Below, piece after piece: positions 1-11,945 of a DNA stretch of 64,000 bases (position 1 is the stretch's first letter; the number at the start of each line of letters is the position of its first letter). Below the pieces are notes generated by a model. The model was not told the DNA's origin. It did not search any database and saw nothing but the letters and a program-made list of their open reading frames with translations. Source of the DNA: Botryotinia globosa (lineage: Eukaryota; Ascomycota; Leotiomycetes; Helotiales; Sclerotiniaceae); the NCBI GenBank assembly GCA_014898425.1, contig RCSZ01000005.1, positions 248,001 to 312,000 on the forward strand, in the 5' to 3' direction. Made by a program: the position numbers and the translations under genes.

Positions 1-1519
1 GGATCGCGACCGGGACCGAGATAGAGGAGATAGAGATAGGGGCCGGGATAGAGATAGGGACGATCGAAGAAGAAGATATGATGACGATAGACGTAGAGAT
101 TCCCTCGGTGTTCGAACGCCTATCTCGAAGCCAGAATTGTCGAAGGAAGAAATTGAACGCCTCGAACAAGAGGCGCTTAATGATCTTCTGAAAGAGGGCA
201 AAAAAGTTGCTAATCGATCTAGACATCTATTGGAAATGGAGGTCGACGAGACCTTGGCACCACCTCCCCGAAAGGCTATGCCCGCCTCAGCCATCAAACC
301 AATATCTCGAGATACGCCTATTAAAACGATTGAGCATAAGAAAACTGCAGTTGCGAAGCTCAAGGAAGAATCCGGTTCGAAAACCCCTCAACTAGCCGAT
401 GCGAAACCGATAGTAGACAAGGCGAATGAGTCCAGCCATGACAAAGAAGGTAGTCAACAAGCCAAAAGTCCTGAATCAAGCAGGGATACTACTAAGGTTA
501 AGGATGAGACAAAGACTAATGAGGAATCTAAAGCTACAGAAGTAAATCACGATGGCCGCAAAGACAAGGATGAACGCTCTCGCCGTGGAAGTCGAGATCA
601 GGATGATAGACGACGACGAGACAGCAGGGATAGGGATCGCGACCGGGATAGAAGGGATAGTAGAGATCGGGATCGAAGTGACTATCGACGACGTAGGTCA
701 AGTAGAGACCGTGACGATAGGCGTGATAGAGATCGTATTCGATCAAGATCTCGCGACCGACGAAGAAGTTATAGATCACGAAGCCGTGAACGTATAGGGG
801 ACCGTGACACGAGACGTGCAGAGAGCAGTGTGACCAGGACAAGCGCCTCGAATCTCGATACGGAATCCTACAAAGTTGCTGCGGCACAAGCAAGAGCCGA
901 AGAAGCTAGAAAGTGGAACGAAGAACGAAAGAATCAGCCACAATTACCTAGTCTATCAACTAAGAAGGAAGAGGTCATCGCTGCCACACCTAGAGCCAAG
1001 GATGATGCTAGAATGAGCAGTCCTGTCTCGGCAAGAAAAAGAGAAATTTCTCGCGACAGGGAAAGTCATAGGAGAGAATCTCGCGCAAGAAGTAGGTCAC
1101 CTACTGCGAGACGAAGTAGTCGGATCGAGAGAAGCACTAGTCCGATCAATATTGACCGATATGTACCAGGTGCCACTGAACGAAGGGAAAGTATAGTTAC
1201 GAGAAGTTCCCCAAGGAAGAGGGAGAGAAGTAGGGATAGGGAAAAGCAGAGGAGATCAAGAGATGATGATAGGCCGAGAAGGAGGAGCCGATCACCCGAT
1301 GATAGGAGAGATAGAGATAGAGATGGGCATTCCAGGAGGTATAGAAGTCGAAGTAGAGACAGGGATAGGAGAAGGGAGAGGAGTAGGAGTAGAGAGAGAG
1401 AGAGAGACAAGGATAGGGATAGGAGGGATAGAGATCGAGATCGCGACAGAGTCAGAGACAAGGATCGTGATAGAAAGAGAGATAGAAGTAGAGAGTCGAG
1501 GAGGGAATCGAGGAGATAG
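1..1519 (+). CDS. Arginine/serine-rich (RS/RD-repeat) splicing-type protein, C-terminal part
   Basis: The frame is open from base 2 to the TAG at 1517-1519, so only the last ~505 residues are present and the 5' end lies outside the window. The visible protein starts in Arg-Asp repeats. A short ordered, acidic/helical segment follows (ELSKEEIERLEQEALNDLL, ~137-195), then long RS/RD/RE dipeptide tracts (~560-800 and ~1040-1510). Such tracts are known from SR-type pre-mRNA splicing and mRNA-processing factors that act in nuclear speckles and are phosphorylated by SR kinases. The order (RD tract, short helix, RS tail) would fit a PWI-domain SRRM1-like coactivator, but the diagnostic N-terminus is off-window, so the family is inference. 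ORFs on the other strand here are shadows of the repetitive codons. Confidence 0.8.
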   Translation, partial: DRDRDRDRGDRDRGRDRDRDDRRRRYDDDRRRDSLGVRTPISKPELSKEEIERLEQEALNDLLKEGKKVANRSRHLLEMEVDETLAPPPRKAMPASAIKPISRDTPIKTIEHKKTAVAKLKEESGSKTPQLADAKPIVDKANESSHDKEGSQQAKSPESSRDTTKVKDETKTNEESKATEVNHDGRKDKDERSRRGSRDQDDRRRRDSRDRDRDRDRRDSRDRDRSDYRRRRSSRDRDDRRDRDRIRSRSRDRRRSYRSRSRERIGDRDTRRAESSVTRTSASNLDTESYKVAAAQARAEEARKWNEERKNQPQLPSLSTKKEEVIAATPRAKDDARMSSPVSARKREISRDRESHRRESRARSRSPTARRSSRIERSTSPINIDRYVPGATERRESIVTRSSPRKRERSRDREKQRRSRDDDRPRRRSRSPDDRRDRDRDGHSRRYRSRSRDRDRRRERSRSRERERDKDRDRRDRDRDRDRVRDKDRDRKRDRSRESRRESRR

Positions 1520-1953
1520 GTGTATCTGCCCTTGTAGGATACGAGCCGAAAGAAGGGAAAATGAGATCATGGTTTAGGTATTTATAATAGCGTCCCGTAC
1601 GCGATCACGGAATTTCGGTAACTTTGGGTCTAATTTTACTTCGCTCGGTCACGTCAATAAAGCGACGAATGAACGGATGTTGTTACTTACGTCTGCAATC
1701 TGGAGTAACGGTGTTAGGAAGTGTTGGTTGTTTGTACGATAAGTTGCAGAACTGGGATATATGCTGAGGGATGTTGATTCATAAATGAGAACACCCCAAA
1801 TAAAGCAAGCGAAGAGTTCGAGGAATTCAAGACTTGATTAATAAACTCTTCATAGTATTGGTCTCTAGTGATGACATTTTCTATTTTCTCAAAAAGCAAT
1901 AGATTAACTGAATTGGTGCGAATTTAATTGACTTCAGACTAAAGAAGTGACAA
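1520..1953. other. Convergent 3' intergenic spacer
   Basis: This 434-bp stretch lies between the stop of the RS-rich gene and the stop of the minus-strand hydrolase. It should hold the two 3' UTRs. I see no convincing coding potential or repeats; the 61-codon minus ORF at 1714-1899 has no recognisable motif. Confidence 0.6.
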
Positions 1954-3364
1954 CTACAAGGATGACTGACAGTGTTGGTGAAATAATGGGACCTTATAAT
2001 CCAACGTCTTCTTCCAGAGAAGCTCGCTCGCCTCTGCCACACCAAAAGAGACTAAATTCTTCAAATTCAACTCTTCTGTCTTCAAGTCCTTGGCATGAAT
2101 AAATTCCGCTTTAGAAACCAATTTCTTGCCCTCCGCAAAAGCAACAATAACCTCAGCCCAATCAGCAAGAATCTTTCTCGTCTGCGGTGCTTTGCTAAAT
2201 ACCCAGAAGAATGTATGAGGCATGCCCTCATATTCCTGAAGCACGACTGGAACGCCCTGTGAAAAAGCAGTTTGAGCAACCAGTCGAGAGCCATCCACAA
2301 TTTGTTCCTGTCCAGATGCAAACCACAGAGGACAAGATCCAGACCAATCAAAGGAGGCAACGGGACTTGCTAGCGGGTGAGCAAGCATCCCAGCCTCGCA
2401 GTATAAATTTGCTCGTGCAGGCTTAGTTGGCCAAATCGAACAGGTCGGAAAGCTTTTTTCTAGGTAGGGGAGCTTCTCGATGGGAACGGGAAATACATCA
2501 TGCATTATGTTTCGTTTGTATGAGGGAAGTGCATTGACTAGATCAGTTGTGACGCTCAACAGTGCGAGGCCCGCGGGTATGAATTCGGCTGGCTGAATTG
2601 TATTTCCATGGAACTTTATTACAGCATTTTTTCGTTTGAGTTGCAGAAGGACTTGTAATAAGCTTAATGCGAGAGCAGATCCGGAACTATCGCCTGCTAT
2701 CACAATGTTTTTGGCTGCGATGGCTTCGTGTGGTGAGTTCGGAGGTGGTGCGAGAAGTGAAAGGTAGGCTTGGAATGTATCGAGGAAAGCTGCTGGGAAT
2801 GGATTCTGTGGTGCCAAACGCTGCTTCACCATTAAGATTTTGCCTCCAGTTGCTTTGGCTAGGCTTCCAATGCGTCTTCGGTAGCTGGAAGGGGTATTGA
2901 GCCTAAAGCTCATATGTGAGTAGATGATAAGTGATAATTTGAAGGAGGTTTACATACACGAATGAACCGCCATAGAGATACAAAACCGTTAATGGGCTCT
3001 TGGTGCCCTCCACTAATTTTTGATACTTCTCATTTTCTGACATTAGTGGTTCGGGCGTACCAGCTTCAACTCCCTCGCGGTAACCTGTCCATTCACAGGA
3101 AAGTGGCTCGCAATTCGGACGATCATAATGTATATTATGCGTGTTTGCCTCATCGATGAGACCATGAAGTAACTCTCGAGAGTTGTCATTGTGGGAAGGA
3201 GACGGTGTTGTGAATTTGCTAACCCATACAGGACCTTTGACGGGAAGGTTCTGTGTCGTTGCAGCTTGCTGGACAGAGATAGAAGTTCTGATTGCATCAT
3301 TCCAATATTTCTCTCGCATTTGCTTCGTTGCAGCAGTCAGGTGTTTGATATTTTCAAAATCCAT
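1954..3364 (-). CDS. Alpha/beta hydrolase (HSL-type esterase/lipase)
   Basis: Two exons on the minus strand: 3364-2958 and 2902-1954. The 55-bp intron (GTATGT donor, TTTAG acceptor) rejoins the frame as GGSFV-LNTPSSYRR, giving ~451 aa. The fold is the hormone-sensitive-lipase-like alpha/beta hydrolase type. The nucleophile elbow is GDSSG (Ser ~208), the acid is in QEQIVDGSRL and the His in GMPHTFF. RLAPQNPFPAAFLD is the family's conserved block between the oxyanion loop and the elbow. The oxyanion loop reads LYLYGGSF rather than the usual HGGG. No signal peptide is seen, so it is probably cytosolic. It would hydrolyse short-chain esters or a metabolite ester. It lies ~3.7 kb from the P450 and PKS genes, with the SAT4 gene between, so a role in the cluster is possible but unproven. 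Confidence 0.88.
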
Positions 3365-4274
3365 AGTTATTAGTCCTGGTTGAAGTAGAATGTTGCAGAC
3401 GGGAATATATGCGGCTTGAGCCTCTCAAATTTCCTTGCGTTGAATACTGTGAAGAAGATTAGTAGGAGTCTAATCACATAGCGAAATAAATCGGAGTTTG
3501 ATTTGTAAAGGAAAAAGAGACGAGTTGATCGATCGAGAATGATGTAGGTACCTAGGTAATCAACGTACTAAGAGAGAGTGTGCCAGGATTGAGAGAAGCA
3601 GAAACTTCTAGGTGAATACTAACGAGGGAGTGAAGTGAATTCACAGCTGTGGGGTAGATATGCTTACTGCCTAGGTATGAGAAAGGCTTGAACCTCCCGC
3701 TTAGATGACGAAGCGAAGGTAAAAGTAAAGAGTAAACAGAAATTCTTTGGGTGGATCATATGGTCGAACTCAGTGAATATATATCCATATAACACGCCAC
3801 AGGGAAAACGAAGCATGTGGGTGAGTGGCTCAGTCTATGCATATACCGCGGTGTATGTAGGTACCTGGTATCTGCAGTCCAATCGGCAAAAGCCAATTTA
3901 ACATGCGAGGCAATTGATACGTAGCAATTGATTCAAACACTACTTGGCACTAGATTTGAAGTTCAGAGGCACTTATTATATAATGAATAGAATATAGCAA
4001 AATGTAAAAGCTCTCAATACAAGATCGATATCTTTTAACTCTATTTCATCCCTGATTTTTTGGGACCACCAAAGCAGATTTCCCTTCATTGAAGAACTGT
4101 AGTCAAACACTATCACATATGTATTCTGAGAATCTTGTCACCGAACTGCCCCACGCATTTTTGTCAGTATATATCGAAGAATTGTATAAATGGAACGGTA
4201 AATCGAAGCCCCACTGCGTAACCGGCAATTGACTTTTGATGTCTAGGTTTGTTCCGCCAACAACAGCATTGAAA
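3365..4274. other. Intergenic: promoter of hydrolase, 3' flank of SAT4 gene
   Basis: A 910-bp spacer with no supported gene. It contains a perfect TACCTAGGTA palindrome at 3549-3558 and a partial copy (CCTAGGTA) at 3670-3677. Both are members of a motif that recurs in intergenic DNA of this window. Confidence 0.5.
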
Positions 4275-5443
4275 CTATGATACATGAACGTCCTGCTGGA
4301 CTCGTACACCATCCGAAGGCAAGCTTTGTGTCTTATTGCCGCTCTGTATCTGTGTAGAAACCCCCGTCATATGAATGTTATCGCCATTGCTATCCCCCAT
4401 TCTGTAATAGTAAGCGGTAGGGTTAGAATGTGAGTCGGGAGCGGCCTTAGTCGTACTGCTGCCGGAATTCGCAGAAAAGTGGTTGGTCCAAAGCGAGGTG
4501 CCGATCGTGTGAAACTTGCCAAAAAGAGGTTTGTATGTTGGTAGACAAGCGCAGAGGATCGCTACTCCTAGATTGATGACCGACCATAAAGATGCTTGCG
4601 CTAGCGATACTGTGTTCTCTTAGCTTCATTTTGGGCTAGGAGAAGACATAGACTTACAGAGTGAGGCACTTGGCTTGTAAACATATCCGATTCGTATGGC
4701 GCTGGTTACAACGACCCTGTATTCATGAAGGTTATTACTTACGACCGATAATTATTGAATAGGGGTGCTTACAGTGCTCCCAAAAGGAAGATGCAGAGTA
4801 TTCCAAGCCTTTTTGACAATGGCATATGTAGGCTAAGAATAATTTTCAATGGAAGACAGAGAATGGCGATATCCAACAACATATCAACAAGCTCCATAAC
4901 TAAGAAGTATAATGGAAAATTGAAACATTTCCCTTTGACTTCTGGATTCCAAAATGTAGCCATGGGTATACAGTAGAGTAGGTCACCGATGATGGCAACT
5001 ACAAACCAAACTGTGCATATCCCTATGATAATGTAGTTGTTTCTCAGGAAACTATCGGTTGTGAAAATGCGACGATAGAAGAATAAGATCGAAAGTTTGA
5101 TGGTAGTGACATTGATAGCATAAAGTGGAGGAATAGCATACTCGCTCTTGAAATACTGTTGCGACTTAGAGGCGAGCACGAGAGGGTCGGTATACGTCTG
5201 TCCACTGCCAATAGTATAGACACCAACCAGTATATTGGCACAGAATGGAAAGAACAAAATGACACTGGCGATGAGAAGCCAGTCGTCAATTCCAAACTTG
5301 GCCCTCTTTACTACCCTAGTCCAGACGCGGAGTGCAGCCGCTAAGACAGATAATACCATAAAGAATATGCAAATAACCAGAGTCGTGTATCCCACATGGT
5401 TCAGTCCCAGCTTATAGGGGGCGGAGGAAGCTGGCGTAGTCAT
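4275..5443 (-). CDS. SAT4-family (fungal rhodopsin-domain) seven-helix membrane protein
   Basis: Three exons on the minus strand: 5443-4773, 4716-4658 and 4609-4275, with introns of 56 and 48 bp, giving ~354 aa. The middle exon reads VVTSAIRIGYVYKPSASL and the third opens with LSLAQASLWSVINLGVAILC. These are the sixth and seventh membrane regions expected for the SAT4/rhodopsin domain. Other family marks are LRVWTRVVKRAKFGIDDW after helix 1, the WFVVAIIGDLLYCIP block and CACLPTYKPLF closing helix 7. The tail is polar (Ser/Asn/Gln-rich) and probably cytosolic. No N-terminal CFEM domain is present, so this is not a full PTH11-type receptor. Members are plasma-membrane proteins of mostly unknown function; one (SAT4) sits in the satratoxin cluster. 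Its position beside the hydrolase and P450 allows, but does not show, a cluster role. Confidence 0.9.
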
Positions 5444-7083
5444 GTTTTATTGATGAGATAGAAGGCAGAGTTGAGATCGTGAAAGAGAAAGTCTGACAAA
5501 GGGCTCCAGTAAGGCAGTGTAGTAGAATTAGAGCAAGTGCAGAAATACTTACATCATATGTATTAAAGTAGAGGAGAATAGGGGATAGCATTTGAAGTCA
5601 ACGAAACACGAGAGGCAATGTCGAGTATCAGAAGAGGGTTCTGACTGTGCCTAACTCTTAACCAGAGTGTCGTTGTGGTACCTACAGGTGTGCAAATAGA
5701 GTTTGAGGATATCCATCGGATCGTTACACCTTTGAACTACAGCTGCAGTCAATTATGATGTCCAAGGAGGGCTCAGAGATCCTCATACTTCTCAGGTGAG
5801 AGCTTTGAACAGGGCCTCATCCTATGGCTGCAGTCATGGTTGCATTTCTTCGAAAGAGCCCTCTTGGAAAGCAAATTATTGTGAAGCTTTCCTGAAGCTT
5901 TCCCGGTAATAATTACAAACAATGGAGACGCACCTCGTCTAAAATGCTAGGGATCCCGACAAAGAAAAAATATTCAACAAACAGAACTTTCAATTGATAT
6001 ATTGTAGTCAAATTGAAATACGATGATATCTTCTGACGCAAACGCATTGTTTTTGAAGGAATGCTGTAAGAAATCCACAATTAGCTAGTTCTTAATCATC
6101 ACTCCTTTCCCACTTATTGAAATCTCCCACCCTCCTTTTCCTTTTTTTCCTTTCAAGCAAGCCACAAATTTGTTTCTAACAAACTAGCAATTCAAGTTGG
6201 AATAATCCTGCGCCGCAAAGGCTTCAATTTTTAAATTGACCTACAAACGAGGAGAAAGTCGAATGCCAAGTCTCGATCGAGTATTGCCGTAGAATCCCAA
6301 CAATAATGGACAAGGGGGGTGGGTCTACTTTGATTTGTCGTTGAGTAATGCACCCTAATTCTTATTTCCCCAGGATTATGGGCGGGATTACGAATATACT
6401 AGTTTGACTAGCCATTTCCATTTGTTGAGTTGATTCGGCATATTTTGAGTCTTACATGCAATGCATACCTAGTTGCAAGCATTCCGCATTATCAACCGGA
6501 CATCCATTCAAAACGAAATAACCTAACCGGGCGCACCAAAACTCGCCAAAATCCAAACTCTATATTAGAGACGCTATTACTCCGAGGATGGGCAATAATA
6601 TAAGAAAGTGATACGAATTTATAAAAACGATAAAATAATTATAGATTATAAGTATGTTTAAGTTCCCCTATATTAATCCAATTGGCAGCAAAAAATCTTG
6701 AAAGTCTGATTTAGATGAGAATTTCAAAAATGGTATGATCTGTTGGCATGCCGAGCTTTTCGTCATACTGAAGCGGACATTCCTATTTGCTGAACTTCGG
6801 CGACTGCAGGAATCCTCCAGTCGACAGCGAGACATGGCCTTCTCCAATCGTGGAAGATTTATTTATGTAGCCTCATCAAGAGAACGTTCTCAGTGTGGAG
6901 GCCTATTAGATGGCGACTTCGCTAGTAAGTCAGCAATGGCTTGGAGAAAGATATGCTTCAATCAGAATCACCGCGAGCGAGCTAGTAGTGTTTTACTGTG
7001 GGCTCTCACAAAATTATTGTACGACGTATGACCATTGTGATTATTTTCTAGATTAAGTAATATGCGACATTGTACTAATAGAC
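5444..7083. other. Intergenic spacer between SAT4 gene and P450
   Basis: About 1.6 kb without a supported gene. It holds the SAT4 promoter (right of 5443) and the P450 3' flank (left of 7084). Around 6590-6660 the DNA is A/T-rich. The 98-codon plus ORF at 6735-7031 has no family motif and no visible partner exons, so I do not call it. Confidence 0.5.
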
Positions 7084-8956
7084 TCAATCCCTCTCTCTCA
7101 CTTTAACCATTATACCGGGTGTGTCTCTCGCCTGAGCGCCTAGAATGTAATCTCGGCTAGCATCTATATCACGAGCTCGATTAACTTGTGAGACGTCGAA
7201 ATCAAACCGTCGATACACAGAAGCTAAAATCAAATAGAGCTCTGCGCGAGCGAGATTGATACCTAAGCAGGATCTAGTCCCGCGATTGAAGGGGACAAGG
7301 TACCGCTCAAGCTTTTTGTTCTCATTCCCCAACCATCTCTCTGGCTTGAAAACCATAGGTTCCGGGAAGATTTTATCATTTTGATGCGTGAGTAAGGCTG
7401 TCATGTTAACTATTGTTCCGGGTGGAATCGTTTTACCATGACAGATGAAGGTTTTATCGGGGAATTGTCGGCCAATACGGTGGGTAACTGGATCGGCAAG
7501 ACGAAGACCTTCTTGGATGACAGCTGTCAAATACGGTAGTTTTTCTAATTCTGACAGCGAAAGAAGGTTTTTAGGGTCTGGAATGGCAGATTTTAGCTCT
7601 TCGTGAAGTCGCTGAGTAATCTCAGGGTTGGCCGAAATGTGATATGAGGTTCCTCTGAGGACATATGCTCTGAGTATACACACATTGTAAGCTATTGTTC
7701 GAAAAGGTTTTCTCTTTTTTACAGAGATGACTCACGTTGTACCAGAGCCCGCGGTGACTAGACTGAAAGCTTCATCACGTAGTCTGTCTCGTTCCATTTC
7801 TTGTGGTGGCAACTTGCTCTCCAGCAGTTCATGAAAGACAGTTCTATCGACAAGTTTCCTTGGTTCGGATTTTTCATGCTCAAGTCGAATGGACTCTACT
7901 TGTCTCGAAAGATCCTATACTCAGTTAAAAATTGGTTGAGTCCGAGTTATTTATTAAGATTCACCTTGCGGTAGTCCAGGATTTCTGCCATGGCAGGAGC
8001 CAAGATCTTGTTCACGTTGTCCTAAAGATGTCAGCACCATCTAAAATCAGAGGTCAGAAAGGGCTAGAGATACCGGGAGGGAATAGCTAAATCTCATCAA
8101 GTATGGGATATGAATGTTCTTAAACGTTAGCATCTATTCCAATCGATTGAACTTGAACGTACCAAAAGACTAATAACCAAGAAGTTGTCCACATCGTCAA
8201 AAGACTTCCGTCCAAAGTCTTCCCTTAAAATGCTATCTGGCTGCCTCGAGAAACAGTAGTCATTGATAATGTCCAGCGTCACTGCGGCATAGAAATACCT
8301 CATATTGAGAGTCATCCCAGATTTGCTTGCCTCCTCAAGTCGATCGCAAAGAATAAGGATAGGACGTTGGATTCTTGAGACGAGGTCGTTGATTGATTTT
8401 TTAGAGAAGAATGGGTTGAGAGCATTTCTTCTCATGCGGTGGTGCTCATGATCCTGTGTTCCTATAGTCTTTGCAAAATTAGCAACATGATTTGAATTGA
8501 TAGAGACTGAGATGTACCGCTGGATATGGACCGAATGCTTCAGCAACATTTAGAGGTTTTTGCGTTCGGCCATTTGACTGATTGAACAGCTCTTCGAAGA
8601 AATCAGGATCATCGATATGGACCTCGTTCGGGTTGATTCTAATGATGGGACCTAGAGGGAAGTATCAGTGATGTTAAAGTTGCGACAAAAGACTCAGATA
8701 GCATACCATATCGCTTGTGCAACTTTTTGAGTTGGAAGGTGTATTGACCACTGAGGTACAAATCGTAGTACCACTCGTAGAGGTAAGTCGATATAGCGAG
8801 TGGTTGTCCAGGAATATGTGCAAGAGGGTGGAATAAAAATCGATAAGTCAGTAGCCCAGCTCCGTAAGTAATCAATAAAGCTAGAAGTAAAGTTTGTATC
8901 TCCATAGTTTCTGATTTGAAGGGGACTAAAACTGAGAAGATGCTGTGATTTTCCAA
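7084..8956 (-). CDS. Cytochrome P450 monooxygenase
   Basis: Seven exons on the minus strand: 8956-8707, 8651-8518, 8468-8163, 8118-8074, 8021-7965, 7914-7736 and 7669-7084. Introns are 44-66 bp and all phases close, giving ~518 aa. An N-terminal membrane anchor (MEIQTLLLALLITYGAGLL) is followed by a proline-containing hinge (HIPGQP), so it is ER-bound. Helix I reads TAGSGTT (~319-324), the ExxR motif is EGLR (~377-380), the PERW loop is KPERWLG and the haem loop is FNRGTRSCLG with the ligand Cys near 458. All key residues are present. The sequence resembles the group often labelled trichodiene-oxygenase-like, which hydroxylates secondary metabolites. It shares a 908-bp divergent promoter with the flavin monooxygenase, suggesting co-expression. 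Two nearby Met codons (8956 and 8905) could start translation. Confidence 0.95.
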
Positions 8957-9864
8957 TACTTAGATAAAAAGCCGGAAGTTCTATCTAAACAGTGTAGCAG
9001 GATATGATAATTCTAAGCTTTTCCAAGACCAGAATGATCAATACGACTGTGACTACTAATTACACACCTTGTTAAGCCACTTTGTGAAACCTCCCGAAGT
9101 CATCCACATCCATCGTATCATACCTATTCGGCACCCCTGTACGCCACCAACACGTAGGAAGCTACCCCGCTATCTGTGCCGTATTATATGTTGTATTTTC
9201 TTCGGCAATGCAAAAAGTCACAGCCTTCGGAGCCGGTCACTTTTTCCAGCCCTGGAGTGTGTCTTTGTAACCAATGAGTCTTATCAAGTAGAAAGCTTGG
9301 CTGCAATATCGATGTCGAATTTGATGCAAATCCTAGCTCTGAAATAAATCGAAAGCAACGATTCAATTCGAACACTATTATTTCAAGGATTCCATCTATT
9401 GTTGACTACACAGGTATGGTTGATGAATGAGTAAATTCGGGTCATGCACAATATTCAGCTAAGGAATACTCCTCGCTATGCATGCTGCAATTTCCTCAAA
9501 AGATGCTAGTATACATTAGCACGGAGCTTCTCTCGGTCTGCATATGTAAGTTCCAAAAGGAGAGTTTATTGCTGCAAGTCTCATTGAATCATCTGGTGAG
9601 TATCAGGTAGTCAGCTTCTAGCTCCAGTGGGGGGATTGGGGAAGTTTGCAGCCAGGATCTTCCTACTATGGCACTGATAGTACGACTGCTTACTGAGAAG
9701 AAGATGACGGTTGAATGAAGAACTATAACTTGCCATTCTGTTGTTGCAAATTCCAACGGCTGGAGACAGAATAGATAAGTCTGATCTTCTGTAGTATTTA
9801 CAACAACTTTCAAAAAGAGATTTTACCTTCCTTATTGTCAATTCCAGCCACACTAACTGCAAGC
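8957..9864. promoter_or_regulatory. Divergent promoter region of P450 and flavin monooxygenase
   Basis: A 908-bp spacer between the start codons of the P450 (-) and the monooxygenase (+). Short ORFs here have no motif. No binding site can be assigned with confidence, although head-to-head layout commonly gives joint regulation in fungal clusters. Confidence 0.5.
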
Positions 9865-11945
9865 ATGAAGTCATCAGCACGGATCTCTACTCGTGATGCT
9901 TATGGAGAGAATTCCCATGTTTACTACCCCATCGTCATTATTGGGGCTGGACCTTCAGGCATTGCCATGGGATGTCAACTAAAAAGCAAGCTTCATTTTG
10001 ACCAGTTCAAAATATTTGATCGCCAAGAGGGGCTTGGAGGTAAACTTTAAATTTCTGCGCCTATTTAGAACAGATCAAAGCAAATTAAAGCTGATGAGAA
10101 TGATCATTAGGCACGTGGTGGGCAAACAGATATCCCGGAATCGTGAGCGTCTCAAAACTCCACTTCTGTACCATCATTTAGCTAATCCATTCGTTTAGGC
10201 TTGTGATGTGTAGGTTTGCCAATCATTGGAGTTGCAACGCTTTCTTACTAGGCTTATTTAGACCAACCTTGTTTTACTCATTTTCCTTCGCCCCGAATTA
10301 CACTTCACCAACAGTGTTTCCTTCAGGTTGCGACTATGTGATGTATCTCAATAAAGTAGTAGAACGCTTTGAGATAGCAGACAAGATCAATTTAAACACG
10401 GAAGTCGAGAGTTTGAAATGGAAAGAAGAGGAAGAAGAATGGGAAATCGGGATCTGTCGTGTTTATGGAGAGGGAAAACTCATAACTCATAGTCGACTTG
10501 AGATAATCCGAGCCAAAATCGTTATTAGTGGTGCTGGCATTCTTACCAATCCTAATGATTGGCCAGAAGTTGTCTCTGGAAAGAACGCATTCAGCGGTGA
10601 GATTTTGCACTCTGCTCGATGGCCGAGAAATCTCAATCTTGTTGGAAAAGACGTGGTGCTTGTGGGCTCAGGATGCACCGCCGCCCAGATTGCACCCGCA
10701 ATTCTTCAATCAAAGGTCAAGTCTTTGACGCACATTATACGAAATCCACCGTGGTTTGTTCCTCGCATTAAAGAGCCAGGAGGTAAAGAGGCTTACGCGA
10801 AGTTCGCACCCATGATTTACGGCTCCGTACCGATTTTGGGCTTCCTCGTTCGATTCATTGTTTGCTGCATGTCTGAGTTACTATGGTACGCTACATTCAA
10901 GCGAAAGAACTTAGAGCTTCGGAAAATATCGGAAAAGTCGTCCCTGGACCATATGAGAAAGCTGGCACCCCAAAAATATCATTCCATGTTAACGCCGCAG
11001 TATAGTCTTGGCTGTAAGCGCCGCGTCTTCGACAACGACTGGCTCCAGAGTATGAGAGATCCTCGCTATACCCTAACTACACAGCCTTGGATAGGTATGG
11101 GAGGTAATGAAGTAACTGTTGAGAGTTCCGAATCAAACTCCAACCTCGCTACACTGCCGAGCCAGTATCCTGCCGATATTCTTATCTTAGCAACGGGATT
11201 CAAGGTATCACAATTTCTACACCCTCTCTCCATTATGGGACGCCAGGGTATCTCCCTTCAGCACGTTTGGAAGGAGCGAGGAGGCCCCCAAGCGTATATG
11301 GGAACAGGAATCGACCAATTTCCAAATTTCTTTATGATCATGGGCCCAAACACCTTCGTTGGTCACACCTCAGTCATAATGAGCATCGAAAACAATGTCC
11401 AATATATTCTCAAGATGATTGCCCCTATTCTACAAGGGCATGTTAGATGTCTGGAACCAAAGCCCGAGGCAGTAGAAAAGTGGGTACAAGACATCAGAAG
11501 AGATATGCAAGGAACCGTTTTTGATGCCTGTCAAAGCTGGTATAACGATTCTGGAGCTTGGAACTCTGTCATATATCCGTAAGTATGGCCATAATATCTG
11601 AGTCTAAAGCCTTTGTAAAGCTGAGTTGGCGCTTAGTGACTCAACTGTATGCTGACTTTTTTTCGCAGCCGATCTCAACTTGACTTTTACCTCCGCTGCA
11701 GGTCTCCCAAATTGAACGATTGGACCCGAAAGCTTTCCGTACAAGGCCAGCGTCGACGAACGCGCCACCAAATGATAAATATGGCCATGATGATGACAAT
11801 GATTATTGCCATCTGCTACGGCGTGTGGTCAGGTCGAAGCTTCGAAGCTTTAGTGGATAGAAAGATGCTGTTACGAAAGCCGATTCTCACAATAATAGAC
11901 AGCACTATCACAGCGATGCAGGAAGTCAAGCAATGGTTCTCGTAA
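9865..11945 (+). CDS. Type I Baeyer-Villiger / FMO-like flavin monooxygenase
   Basis: Five exons: 9865-10039, 10111-10142, 10199-10209 (an 11-bp microexon), 10262-11578 and 11669-11945, giving ~603 aa. Start: the first ATG in the exon-1 frame is 9865. FAD-binding GAGPSG is at residues 27-32. The spliced segment across three introns reads GLGGTWWANRYPGI then ACDVP, the conserved block of this family. The Baeyer-Villiger fingerprint FxGxxxHxxxWP is present as FSGEILHSARWP. The NADPH Rossmann motif is GSGCTAAQ, followed by the ILATGF motif and a C-terminal SQLDFYLRC block. A hydrophobic stretch near the C-terminus may tether it to a membrane. Known members insert oxygen beside a ketone to make esters or lactones, or oxidise heteroatoms. 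Its site between P450, MFS and PKS points to tailoring of the polyketide; the substrate cannot be read from sequence. Confidence 0.93.

Noticed and set aside
534..1461. Minus-strand and alternate-frame ORFs within the RS-rich gene
   Set aside because: Repetitive Arg/Ser/Asp codons keep other frames open; the plus frame continues from outside the window and is the real one.
4447..4629. Minus 60-codon ORF starting MKLREHS
   Set aside because: It is a different frame over exon 3 of the SAT4 gene; the exon frame gives the conserved INLGVAILCACLPTYKPLF.
9069..9813. Small ORFs in the P450-FMO spacer
   Set aside because: None shows a motif, and both strands are equally open; the region is better read as a divergent promoter.
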